15,534 nucleotides of DNA from JAOUEA01 sp035711865. Its GTDB lineage: Bacteria > Actinomycetota > UBA4738 > HRBIN12. Positions 6,146 through 13,161 of the stretch are shown in pieces. The stretch's first letter is position 1. Every line of letters begins with the position of its first letter. The notes beneath the pieces were generated by a model that saw nothing but the letters and a program-made list of their open reading frames with translations, made no database searches and had not been told where the DNA came from. Where the stretch lies: contig DASTBT010000010.1 of NCBI GenBank assembly GCA_035711865.1, positions 1 through 15,534 on the forward strand. Reading direction: 5' to 3'. A program made the translations under genes and the position numbers.

Positions 6146-6827
6146 CCTCCGGCGGCGATCCGCTGCCCATCGACCTCGGTGACGGCGCGTCCGTGCGCCG
6201 TTACACGATGGACGACCTCGGCACGATCTGGTCGGTCGTCGAGGCAGAGCGCCAGCGTCTCGGCGAATGGATGCGTGGGGTCGAGGGCACGACGTCGATC
6301 GAGGACCAACGAGCGTGGCTCGAGAAAGTCGTGGGTGAGTCCGAGGGGCTGGAGGGCTGCGGCATCTTCGTGGTCGACGAGCTCGCCGGCGGCATCGGGC
6401 TCTCGTGGGACCCTTCCGCACCACGGCAGAGATCGGCTACTGGATCAGCTCCTCGTTCGAGGGTCGGGGACTGATCTCCCGGTCGGCTCGGGAGCTCACC
6501 CGCCTCGCCTTCGAACACGTGGGAGTGCACCGGGCGATCATCCGTGCGGGGGTCGGGAACGTGCGGAGCCGCGCGGTGCCCGAGCGGCTCGGCTACCGGC
6601 AGGAGGGGCTCGAGGGCGGCGGCGGCAAGGGGCTCGGCGGCTACTACGACATGGTCGTGTACGCGATGGTCGAAGAGGATTGGCGGACCAGTCGCGGTGA
6701 CGCCGGACGAGGGGGCGGCCGGAGCCGCCCCCTCCCTCCCGTGGCTCAGCCGCCGGGTTGTTCGACGCCGTTCACGCTCAACGTGTACGGCGCGTACTGT
6801 CCGATCGACTCGGTGGAGTCGTGGTAG
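6142..6827 (+). pseudogene. GNAT acetyltransferase (RimJ/RimL-like), frameshifted
   Basis: The GTG at 6142 overlaps the ligase stop (GTGA). The first half is read in one frame through about 6413: residues 1-92, ending ELAGGIGLSWD. The second half continues in another frame from about 6412: PFRTTAEIGYW, then FEGRGLISRSARELTRLAF (acetyl-CoA-binding region), VHRAIIRAGVGN, SRAVPERLGYRQEG and YYDMVVYAM. Joined, they give one continuous RimJ/RimL-type N-acetyltransferase of normal length. The break fits loss of one base near GGGACCC|TTCCGC. This may be a true recent pseudogene or a sequencing error. The second frame runs to 6827, through a terminator-like hairpin and 82 nt into the convergent peptidase gene, so the original stop may have been earlier. 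The substrate is unknown. Confidence 0.75.
6709..6734. terminator. Perfect 11-bp hairpin between convergent genes
   Basis: GAGGGGGCGGC (6709-6719), loop CGGA, GCCGCCCCCTC (6724-6734). The arms match perfectly and are very GC-rich. It lies 12 nt before the peptidase stop and downstream of the last conserved acetyltransferase residues. No T-tract follows on either strand, as is common for actinobacterial terminators. Confidence 0.6.
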
Positions 6828-8965
6828 GTGACGATCGCCGCCACGAGCTCAGCCTGGGTGCCGATCGCATCGCGCAGCTGCCCGCCACGAAGCGAGCCGC
6901 TGAAGTCGGCGTCGAGCGGCACTTCGCCGATCCACGCACGCTTCCCGTCGCGGTTCGCCACGAGCCGCACGGTGTAGCTCTCGACCTCGATCGGATTGAA
7001 CTCGGTCGGTGAGTCCCATCCTTCGAGCGTCGACCCGTCGGACAGCGCCGTGCCGCCGATCGCCACGTCGTCGACCCAGATGCCGTCGAGGAAGAAGCTC
7101 CCGTCGGTGACGACACGGAACGAGACCACGACGGTCTGGTCGGCGAACGCCGACAGATCGCACGACACGGGCACGAACGCGCCGTTCTCGCCGTTGAACG
7201 CCGGTCCCAGGGGACCGCCGCCCGGCACCTGACCCGAGCACTCGATCGACTCGTAGGTCTCGCCGTCGTCGGTCGAGACCTGCACGTAGGCGTAGTCGAA
7301 CCCGTCCTCGAGGCTCCAGTTCGCCTCGAACGTCAGGGCCGGTGAGCCGCTGGGGACATCGACCTCCCGGACGATCGCTCGGTCGAGGTTGTCGCCGGTG
7401 CCGGAGAACAACGCCGGGTCGCCGGCCTGGGCCGGTGGGTTCGCGTCGACGACCCACTCGATCGGAAGCGTCGGCAACTGCGGCACGCCGGCGAACTCGA
7501 TGCTGTCGATGTCACCCGCACCGAGATACCCCGACGCGTCACGCAGCCGCACGTAGTCCGACCCGTTCGGCGGGGCACCCGGTGAGCTGTAGGCCTGGTC
7601 CGTTTCCCAGTTGATCGTGGCGTCGAGCGTGGCGACCTGGAAGTCGGCCGGATCGCCCCCGTTCAGCTTCGGCCGATCGTCGAGGATGCCGTCGAGGGCA
7701 ACGGTCGCGGCCCACTCATCGATGAGCTCGTCGATCGATCGATAGCTCCCCGCTGCCTGCGTGAGGGCCTGCAGGCTCTCCAGTCCGTGCAGCGGGTCAC
7801 GATGGAACTCACCCATGAAGTCCGCGCCGAACCGGTCGGCCAAGTACTCCATCATCGTGTACGCGGCGCCGTAGTCGCAGAGCACCTCCGACTCGAAGTC
7901 GGTCTGATCGCCCCACAGGGTCAGGGAGTTCTCTGGGCCGCCCTGCCGTGGGATCGGGTTGAAATCGCTCTGCACGCCGAGATAGCCGAGGAAGCACTGG
8001 ATGTGGCTGTCGTATCCGAGGTCCGTGATCGGGATGCTCGGGTCGACATAGCCCGTCAGGGTCTGGGCCCAGTCGGACAGCCCTTCGTTCACCCAGACCG
8101 TCTCGTTCCCGTCCACGTAGTGCTGCAGCAGGTGCTGGTACTCGTGCGCGAAGACGCCCTCGTAGAGGAACGGCCGCGCGGGCGCGCTCGTGCACGGGTC
8201 CTCGGTGGGCTCGTGCGGTGGGTTCGCACCCGTCCGATGCAGCCAGTCCCACGCGTCGATCGTCATGGTCAGCCGATCGAGCACCACTTCGTCGAAGAAG
8301 GACGTGTAGAAGCCCGCCACGTACGAGAACGAGTTCTGGTTGTCGGTGTCGTAGAAGTTCTCGTCGCGCACGTTGTCGACGAGGACCACGATGTCGTCGC
8401 CGTCGCCCTCGTAGTAATCCGCATCGAACCCCAGGTCCTCGGCGGCGGAGTTGGTGCCGTCACGCTCCGGGGGCACGCTGAACGCCTGCGACTCCTTCGG
8501 GTAGATGTTCCCGTCGAACTCGTCGATCAGGTACTGCACCTGGTCCTCGGTGATCTCGGTGCGGACGTCGTTGCGGCAATCGCCGGCCGGGAAATCGGTG
8601 CCCGTCGACACCATGTCGGAACCGCTCAGCACCCAGACCTCGATGTTGTCGCCGATGCCGCGGAGCGTGAACTCCTTGAAGTCCAACGCGCCGGTCACGA
8701 AGTCGATCGTGGGCCACAGCTTCATCTCGCCGACCGTGGGCAGCGCCTGGGCGGTGGTGGCCTCGGATCGTCTGATCTCCCGAGCGACCTCCCGCCGGGC
8801 CCGCGCCAGCCGAAGCTCGGGCGCCTTCACGTCGGGCCCGAGATGGCGTACGCCGACGTCGGCGCCGGCACCCACATCGGGGTCCGACCCGGGCGCGCCC
8901 TGGGCCGGAACGACCATGGCCATGAGCAGGATCGCTGCCGCCAGGCCGATCGATCGTCGGTACAT
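6746..8965 (-). CDS. Secreted zinc metallopeptidase, M6/immune-inhibitor-A-like
   Basis: A 739-aa exported protein. The ATG at 8965 is chosen over upstream starts because AGGAGGGG precedes it and it begins a classic signal peptide (MYRRSIGLAAAILLMAMVV, cleavage likely near PAQGA, residues 20-25). Residues 274-278, HEYQH, form the HExxH zinc site with E275 as the catalytic base. E294 in NEGLSDWA, 16 residues after the second histidine, is the likely third ligand, as in gluzincins. The C-terminal third holds a beta-sandwich segment (YAYVQVSTDDGETYE... FLDGIWVDDVAIGG) typical of immune-inhibitor-A-like and adhesive modules. It probably degrades extracellular protein; the substrate is unknown. 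It stands alone, with a long structured leader. Confidence 0.85.
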   Translation of the reverse strand: MYRRSIGLAAAILLMAMVVPAQGAPGSDPDVGAGADVGVRHLGPDVKAPELRLARARREVAREIRRSEATTAQALPTVGEMKLWPTIDFVTGALDFKEFTLRGIGDNIEVWVLSGSDMVSTGTDFPAGDCRNDVRTEITEDQVQYLIDEFDGNIYPKESQAFSVPPERDGTNSAAEDLGFDADYYEGDGDDIVVLVDNVRDENFYDTDNQNSFSYVAGFYTSFFDEVVLDRLTMTIDAWDWLHRTGANPPHEPTEDPCTSAPARPFLYEGVFAHEYQHLLQHYVDGNETVWVNEGLSDWAQTLTGYVDPSIPITDLGYDSHIQCFLGYLGVQSDFNPIPRQGGPENSLTLWGDQTDFESEVLCDYGAAYTMMEYLADRFGADFMGEFHRDPLHGLESLQALTQAAGSYRSIDELIDEWAATVALDGILDDRPKLNGGDPADFQVATLDATINWETDQAYSSPGAPPNGSDYVRLRDASGYLGAGDIDSIEFAGVPQLPTLPIEWVVDANPPAQAGDPALFSGTGDNLDRAIVREVDVPSGSPALTFEANWSLEDGFDYAYVQVSTDDGETYESIECSGQVPGGGPLGPAFNGENGAFVPVSCDLSAFADQTVVVSFRVVTDGSFFLDGIWVDDVAIGGTALSDGSTLEGWDSPTEFNPIEVESYTVRLVANRDGKRAWIGEVPLDADFSGSLRGGQLRDAIGTQAELVAAIVTYHDSTESIGQYAPYTLSVNGVEQPGG

Positions 8966-8982
8966 GTGACCCCTCCTCTCGA

Positions 8983-9056
8983 GGCTCCCCCGGACCGGGT
9001 TCGCCGGCCCTGCATGGGGAGCCGACCGGGTGTCCCCGGCCCCGTCCCACCGGGGC
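8983..9056 (-). promoter_or_regulatory. Structured 5' leader of the peptidase gene
   Basis: Reading the minus strand, GCCCCG (9056-9051) pairs with CGGGGC (9044-9039). A second, long stem follows: GGCTCCCC (9023-9016) with GGGGAGCC (8990-8983), enclosing GGGCCGG (9010-9004) paired with CCGGTCC (8998-8992) around loop CGAAC. Fifteen base pairs interrupted only by ATGCA opposite G is more than a chance hairpin. It ends 5 nt before the ribosome-binding site (8977-8970). I cannot assign it to a known riboswitch class; it could be a regulatory RNA, a 5' stabiliser or simply GC-rich structure. Confidence 0.45.
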
Positions 9057-9159
9057 AGGGTTCCATCCATCGTGCGGTCGGCGCGCACATCGCCGCATGG
9101 GGAGGACGGGTCGTCTCGGCCGTGAACATCGGCCGACGGTGTGGTCCGAACGGGGAAGG

Positions 9160-9193
9160 ACCGGCTGGGGGACCCCGGCCGGCCTCAGCCGGT
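9160..9193 (-). terminator. Terminator-like hairpin after the flippase-like gene
   Basis: ACCGGCTG (9160-9167) and CAGCCGGT (9186-9193) form an 8-bp stem; within the loop GGGGACCCC can pair further. It overlaps the last codons of the flippase-like gene (stop at 9187-9185). There is no T-tract. Its position at the 3' end suggests termination before the peptidase leader. Confidence 0.45.
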
Positions 9194-10321
9194 CGTTTCC
9201 GCGATCTCGCGACCTCGGTACCGGCGCCGATGCAGGAACGCGGCGACCGCGCCCGCCGGCAGCGGGAGCCAGAACGAGACGAGGCGATACGCGAGGACCG
9301 CCAACACCGCATCGCCTGCCGCGACGCCCGCCAGCGCGAGCAGACCCGTGAGTCCCGCTTCCACGAACCCGAGGCCCCCGGGCGTGATCGGGATCATCGC
9401 CAGCACCATCGAGGCCGAGTAGGCGAGCAGCACGAGCGTCGGCCGAGGGTGTGAACCGACCGCCGTGATCGCTGCGAGCAGCGCGAGGTAGTCGAACAAC
9501 CGGTTGCCGAGCGCCGCGAGCAGCGCCTTCCACCACGTGTCGCCCAGGATGTCTCGGATCTCATCGCGTTGCACGATGAGGCGTTCCGGAAGATCGGTGA
9601 CCGGCGACCCCCCGTGATGCCAGCGGGTGCGCAACCACTGCACGCCTCGTGCGATCGCACGCAGCAGGCTGTCGTGGGTCATGAGCCGCCACCCCAGCAG
9701 GAAACCCAACACGAAGACCCCCCCGCCGAACCAGGCGGCTTGCGCGAGCCCGCCGGGCACCGGGCGACCGAGCAACACCGAGGGGACGGCGAGCAGCGGG
9801 AGCACGAACAGGATGCCGGTGCTGATGAACGACGTCGCCGTGACCGCGGTGGCGACTTTCGCACCGTCGACGCCGGAGTCGGTCAACATGCGCCACTGCA
9901 GCGCGCCTCCCGCCGCGGCGCCGCCGGGCACCACCCGGCTGAACGCGTTGGAGGCGAGCTGCGCCGTGGCGACCCCGAACCACGCATGCGTGCCGAGCGC
10001 GATGCGCTGCAATTCCCAGATGCAGACGAAGCTCGCCGCCTCGAGCAGGAACATCGCCACGAACCAGATCGGATCGAGGTCCAACAGCTGCGGCCATGCC
10101 TGGAGCACGCTGAGCAAGCTCGGCCACAAGATGTAGAGCGCGATCGCCGAGACGAGGAGGAAGGCGAGCCGGACGACGATGGCGCGGCGTTTCGAGTGGA
10201 CCGCGACCCGGATCTCGCCCGACGCCTCCTGCGCGCTCGTGATGTGCGGTGGCTCGGCGCGACCGACGCCCGGTGATCGAGGATGCTCTGGATCCCGCGC
10301 TCGCGCATGCTCTGAGCTCAC
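9185..10321 (-). CDS. Flippase-like integral membrane protein (LPG-synthase transmembrane family)
   Basis: A roughly 378-aa protein with a charged N-terminal tail of about 45 residues and then seven to eight hydrophobic segments, beginning VVRLAFLLVSAIALYILW. The pattern FSRVVPGGAAAGGALQWRML and, near the C-terminus, MIPITPGGLGFVEAGL is the hallmark of the lysylphosphatidylglycerol-synthase transmembrane/UPF0104 family, whose members move or make lipid-linked compounds at the inner membrane. No synthetase domain is attached, so a flippase-like role is likelier than aminoacyl-lipid synthesis. The GTG at 10321 is preferred because a good -10 (TAATCT, 10334-10329) lies 7 nt upstream and no ribosome-binding site is present, which suggests a leaderless transcript. 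The frame extends 41 codons further upstream without support. Confidence 0.85.
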   Translation of the reverse strand: MSSEHARARDPEHPRSPGVGRAEPPHITSAQEASGEIRVAVHSKRRAIVVRLAFLLVSAIALYILWPSLLSVLQAWPQLLDLDPIWFVAMFLLEAASFVCIWELQRIALGTHAWFGVATAQLASNAFSRVVPGGAAAGGALQWRMLTDSGVDGAKVATAVTATSFISTGILFVLPLLAVPSVLLGRPVPGGLAQAAWFGGGVFVLGFLLGWRLMTHDSLLRAIARGVQWLRTRWHHGGSPVTDLPERLIVQRDEIRDILGDTWWKALLAALGNRLFDYLALLAAITAVGSHPRPTLVLLAYSASMVLAMIPITPGGLGFVEAGLTGLLALAGVAAGDAVLAVLAYRLVSFWLPLPAGAVAAFLHRRRYRGREIAETTG

Positions 10322-10328
10322 GACGCCG

Positions 10329-10334
10329 AGATTA
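10329..10334 (-). promoter_or_regulatory. -10 element for a leaderless flippase-like gene
   Basis: TAATCT on the minus strand lies 7 nt before the GTG at 10321, which places transcription start at or near the first base of the start codon. A weak -35 candidate, TCGACC (10359-10354), lies 19 nt upstream, a longer spacer than usual. Confidence 0.4.
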
Positions 10335-10347
10335 CGTGAGCGAGAAT

Positions 10348-10365
10348 GTCTCCGGTCGAGGAGAC
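10348..10365. promoter_or_regulatory. Inverted repeat in a divergent promoter region
   Basis: GTCTCC (10348-10353), 6-nt spacer GGTCGA, GGAGAC (10360-10365). The repeat sits between the -10 for the leftward flippase-like gene and the -35 candidate for the rightward 65-aa membrane protein, where a repressor could control both. Its half-sites are short. Confidence 0.3.
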
Positions 10366-10368
10366 GTG

Positions 10369-10395
10369 GTTTACGGACCGGCCCCCTCGGGGAAC
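10369..10395 (+). promoter_or_regulatory. Stress-sigma-like promoter candidate upstream of the 65-aa protein
   Basis: GTTT (10369-10372, within GGTTT), a 17-nt spacer and GGGAAC (10390-10395) repeat the arrangement found before the 30-aa peptide at 4242. It ends 47 nt before the ATG at 10443. The -10 lacks the consensus T, so confidence is limited. Confidence 0.3.
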
Positions 10396-10442
10396 AACGC
10401 CTCGCGGATGCACGACCGACGTGCACGGAGGAGGGGCTTTCC

Positions 10443-10640
10443 ATGTTGAGCGCAGGACTTGCGTTGCTCGCTCAGAACGGTGGGAACGAGGGCACGACCG
10501 ACACGATCCTGTGGATCATCGCGGCGGTGCTGGTGGTCTTCGGCATCATCACGATCGTCCGCGGCGGGGTTCTGTGGGGCATCGTGCTGATCGTGTTGGG
10601 GTTGCTCGTCGGGCCGGGGGGCGTCAGTCTCTTCGACTGA
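10443..10640 (+). CDS. Small two-helix membrane protein, 65 aa
   Basis: A 65-aa hydrophobic protein whose ATG follows a strong ribosome-binding site (GGAGGAGGGG, about 7 nt spacing). After a polar stretch at residues 12-19, two helices are visible: about 20-39 (DTILWIIAAVLVVFGIITIV) and about 43-58 (LWGIVLIVLGLLVGPGG), joined by a short RGG turn. Small proteins with a VLGLLVGPGG-like ending are common in actinobacteria as uncharacterised membrane proteins. Function is unknown. It is divergent from the flippase-like gene and shares its promoter region. Confidence 0.8.
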   Translation: MLSAGLALLAQNGGNEGTTDTILWIIAAVLVVFGIITIVRGGVLWGIVLIVLGLLVGPGGVSLFD

Positions 10641-10681
10641 GCATGGCCGAACTGCCGAGAACGACGACTACGGGAGACCCC

Positions 10682-10695
10682 CGGAAGGACTTCCG
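10682..10695. terminator. Short hairpin between convergent genes
   Basis: CGGAA (10682-10686), loop GGAC... closing with TTCCG (10691-10695); the region 10641-10755 between the 65-aa gene and the convergent methyltransferase otherwise holds no convincing gene. The stem is short and has no T-tract, so the terminator role is only suggested by position. Confidence 0.25.
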
Positions 10696-10755
10696 CTCGA
10701 AGGGGGCGGGTGCCGTCGACTCCCCGCGTGACGCTCTGCACCACGCGGAAGACGC

Positions 10756-11541
10756 TCACCTGGTGAAGGGCCGAGGAGCGTTGGCCGAATGGAGGTCACG
10801 CCGAGCCCGGTCCCGCCCCCGGTAACTCCCTACGGAGACGACGTCGCCGACCACCAGCGTGGCGGGCGGGCCGACGTTCGCTGCCGCGGCGAGGGTCGGG
10901 AGGTCGGCGAGAGACCCCGTGATCGTGCGCTGGTCCTCGGTCCATGCCCACTGCACGATCGCGGCCGGGGTCGATGGTGGCCGACCGCCGTCGATCAACC
11001 TCCGGCAGGTCTCGGCGAGCTTCCCGGAGGCCATCAGCACGACCAGGGTGTCGGTGGCGGTCGCCATGCGGCCGAGCTCGACCGTGTCTTCGGCGTGGGC
11101 CGTCGATGCGGTGACCACAGCGAACGAACGCGCGATGCCCCGATGTGTGAGCGGGATACCCGCGGCAGCAGGCGCCGCGGTCGCGCTGGTCACGCCCGGC
11201 ACGATCTCCACCGGCACCCGGGCCGCGGCGCATGCCATCAGCTCCTCGCCCCCGCGGCCGAACACGAACGGGTCGCCGCCCTTCAGCCGCACGACCAGGC
11301 GCCCGGCCGAGGCCTCCCGCACGAGCATGGCGCCGATCTCGTCTTGGCTCATCGCCTGGCGGCCCGGCTCCTTGCCGACGTACACGCGTTCGGCGCGTTG
11401 CGAAGCGAGGTCGAGCAGCGCGGGTGCGACCAGGCGGTCGTAGACGACCACGTCGGCGGCGGCGAGCGCCCGCCCGCCCTTCACCGTGATCAGCTCGGGA
11501 TCGCCCGGGCCGGCGCCGACGAGCACGACCCGGCCGGTCAT
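10756..11541 (-). CDS. cobA: Uroporphyrinogen-III C-methyltransferase
   Basis: A 261-aa enzyme of the SUMT family, which transfers two methyl groups from S-adenosylmethionine to uroporphyrinogen III to give precorrin-2, the branch point to siroheme and cobalamin. The family signatures are clear: VGAGPGDPELITVKG (about 8-22), VVVYDRLV, GGDPFVFGRGGEE (about 89-101), PGVTSATA and IPLTHRG. Length is normal for the single-domain enzyme, not the fused CysG form. Its ATG overlaps the stop of the precorrin-2 dehydrogenase by 4 nt (ATGA), and it is last in the sulfate-reduction operon, so its product most likely feeds siroheme for the sulfite reductase encoded first. The last 20 or so residues are a basic, unconserved tail. 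Confidence 0.93.
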   Translation of the reverse strand: MTGRVVLVGAGPGDPELITVKGGRALAAADVVVYDRLVAPALLDLASQRAERVYVGKEPGRQAMSQDEIGAMLVREASAGRLVVRLKGGDPFVFGRGGEELMACAAARVPVEIVPGVTSATAAPAAAGIPLTHRGIARSFAVVTASTAHAEDTVELGRMATATDTLVVLMASGKLAETCRRLIDGGRPPSTPAAIVQWAWTEDQRTITGSLADLPTLAAAANVGPPATLVVGDVVSVGSYRGRDRARRDLHSANAPRPFTR

Positions 11542-12188
11542 GCCCGCGGTCCCTGGAGCAGTCGGTCACGCAGGCGCGTGGCGAGCTCGTCGCTTCGGCC
11601 GGCCCGCACCAGCTCGGCCGCCTCGTCGAGGTCGAGCGCCTCGTTCCATCTCGCGGCCCGGATCGGGAAGTCGGGCAGCAGCGTCATCGTCTCGGCTCGT
11701 ACCGTGCGCACGGCCGCGAGCACCTCCGCCCACTCCTCGCCGAACTCTGTCGTGAGCCGCTCGCGGATCTTCTTCGCCAGCGCGGGCGAGGCGCCGCCGG
11801 TCGCGATCGCGATCACGAGCTCCCCGCGGCGTACGACGCTCGGAGCCGACCAGTCGCAGTTCGGGATGTCGTCCATGACGTTCACGAGCACCCGTCGCAA
11901 CCGCGCTTCGCGGGCGATCGTGTCCCGCTCGGCAGGCGAGCGACTCGAAGCGACCGTGAGGAACGCGCCATCGAGGTCGCCGACACGCCAATGCCGTCGT
12001 ACCACGGCGACACCCTCGAGACGGGCGAGTTCGTCGAGGCGGGGATGCGGTCCGGTCGCCACGACGAGTACATCGTCGGCGCCCGCGGCGAGGAGCCCCT
12101 CCACCTTCTCCTCGCGCACCGCCTCGTCGCCGATCACGACGCAGCGGCGTCCACGGAGCTCGAGCATCGCCGGGTAGCCGAAGGGCAT
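11538..12188 (-). CDS. Precorrin-2 dehydrogenase / siroheme synthase N-terminal domain protein
   Basis: A 216-aa protein like the N-terminal half of CysG and yeast Met8p, which oxidise precorrin-2 to sirohydrochlorin with NAD and, in some members, insert iron. The Rossmann segment CVVIGDEAVREEKVEGLLAA (about 16-35) is followed by NVMDDIPNCDW (about 111-121), containing the conserved Asp, and then the signature IAIATGGASPALAKKIRE (about 132-149). The usual glycine-rich GGG loop reads GDE here. A helical C-terminal part follows. The ATG at 12188 shares one base with the upstream cysH stop (TGATG), and the stop overlaps the methyltransferase start. No separate ferrochelatase gene is in the window, so this protein may do both steps; that is inference. 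Confidence 0.88.
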   Translation of the reverse strand: MPFGYPAMLELRGRRCVVIGDEAVREEKVEGLLAAGADDVLVVATGPHPRLDELARLEGVAVVRRHWRVGDLDGAFLTVASSRSPAERDTIAREARLRRVLVNVMDDIPNCDWSAPSVVRRGELVIAIATGGASPALAKKIRERLTTEFGEEWAEVLAAVRTVRAETMTLLPDFPIRAARWNEALDLDEAAELVRAGRSDELATRLRDRLLQGPRA

Positions 12189-13015
12189 CAGCGGCTCCCG
12201 TCCACGACGGCCTCGGTCTTCTCGCGGTCGCTCTTCGAGCCGACGAGCTCGACGCTGCAGTGGATGCCGCACTCCTTCGCCGTGTCCCGCTCCCACCACC
12301 ACCTGCCGGCGCGCTCCGGCTCGTCCGGCTGCACCGGACGGGTGCACGGTGCGCACCCGATCGATGCGTACCCATGGTCGAAGAGCTCGTGATAGGGAAC
12401 CTCGTGGCGCTTCACGTAGTCCCAGACGTGGCCCAAGGTCCAGTCCGCGAGGGGGTTCAGCTTCACGATGCCGCCGTGGTCGCGGTCGAGCTCGACCTTG
12501 GCGATGTTGCGGCGAGAGGCCCACTGCTCGCGGCGGAGCCCGGCGATCCAGGCATCGAGCGTGATGAGCTTGCGGCGGAGCGGCTCGACCTTCCGCACGT
12601 TGCAGCACGCGATGCGCAGGTCGACGCTCCGGTACATGAGGTTCGGACCTTCACGATCGACGAGGGGCCCGATCGCGGCCGGATCCGGGTACTCGAACTC
12701 CACGGCTATGCCGTAGCGCTCCCGGATCTCCTCGAACAGCGCATAGGTCTCGGGCGGCAGTCGGCCGGTGTCCAAGGTGAACACCCGCACGCCGGGGTTC
12801 AGTCGCCACGCCATGTCGATCAGCGCCATGCCGTCGACGCCCCCGGCCGCGCTGATCGCGAGTCTGGGATGGAAGCTGTCGAGCGCCCACTCGAGCAGCT
12901 CTTCTGCACGGGTGTGCTCGAACCGCTCCGCGGCCTCGTGCACCCACGAGGCTTCCTCGTCGAGCACGGGCATCGCCGGCTCGTGCCAGGGGGCCCTCGG
13001 GTCGGCGTCGGCCAT
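12188..13015 (-). CDS. cysH: Adenylylsulfate (APS/PAPS) reductase, iron-sulfur type
   Basis: A 275-aa thioredoxin-dependent reductase that releases sulfite from activated sulfate in the cytoplasm. The features are a PP-loop-like segment ISAAGGVDGMALIDMA (54-69), LDTGRLPPETY (83-93), the ACCN pair (C137, C138) with GCAPC (C221, C224) that bind a [4Fe-4S] cluster, GLRREQWASRR, and the catalytic KECGIH (C249) near the C-terminus. The four cluster cysteines favour adenylylsulfate (APS) over PAPS as substrate. The PP-loop is unusual, with GGVDG where many relatives read GAED or similar. The ATG at 13015 shares one base with the preceding stop (TGATG); the open frame upstream overlaps the zinc-ribbon gene and is not used. 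ATP sulfurylase genes are not in the window. Confidence 0.93.
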   Translation of the reverse strand: MADADPRAPWHEPAMPVLDEEASWVHEAAERFEHTRAEELLEWALDSFHPRLAISAAGGVDGMALIDMAWRLNPGVRVFTLDTGRLPPETYALFEEIRERYGIAVEFEYPDPAAIGPLVDREGPNLMYRSVDLRIACCNVRKVEPLRRKLITLDAWIAGLRREQWASRRNIAKVELDRDHGGIVKLNPLADWTLGHVWDYVKRHEVPYHELFDHGYASIGCAPCTRPVQPDEPERAGRWWWERDTAKECGIHCSVELVGSKSDREKTEAVVDGSR

Positions 13016-13161
13016 CAGCGCTCGCCTCCCACATCGATCGCCGTCAGGTCGAAGCCGCGCTCGCACGACTCGCACCGCCAGGCCCGCTCGCCGGCGTCGT
13101 CGGGGCGGATGTCCTGCTCGCCGCAGAACGGGCAGTAGAAGGGCACGGCTCGCACGTTCAT
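13015..13161 (-). CDS. 48-aa zinc-ribbon-like protein in the sulfite reductase operon
   Basis: A tiny protein with two CxxC knuckles: C10-P-F-C13 and C30-E-S-C33, 16 residues apart, which is the spacing of a zinc ribbon or rubredoxin-like metal site. Its ATG overlaps the sulfite reductase stop (ATGA) and its stop shares a base with the cysH start (TGATG), so it is firmly embedded in the operon. Small Cys4 proteins at this position between sulfite reductase and cysH are, as I recall, also found in Streptomyces-type operons. The role is unknown: electron transfer, iron-sulfur or siroheme assembly, or a regulatory adaptor are all possible. The coding assignment is strong because of the overlaps and the cysteine pattern. 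Confidence 0.85.
   Translation of the reverse strand: MNVRAVPFYCPFCGEQDIRPDDAGERAWRCESCERGFDLTAIDVGGER

Noticed and set aside
4208..9066. Shared GGAACCCTGCC near 4208 (+) and near 9056-9066 (-)
   Set aside because: Many 11-base matches are expected by chance in a window of this size and GC content, and the contexts differ.
10643..10825. A possible 60-aa plus-strand gene after the 65-aa membrane protein
   Set aside because: It has no ribosome-binding site, low-complexity sequence, and its last third overlaps the convergent methyltransferase gene.
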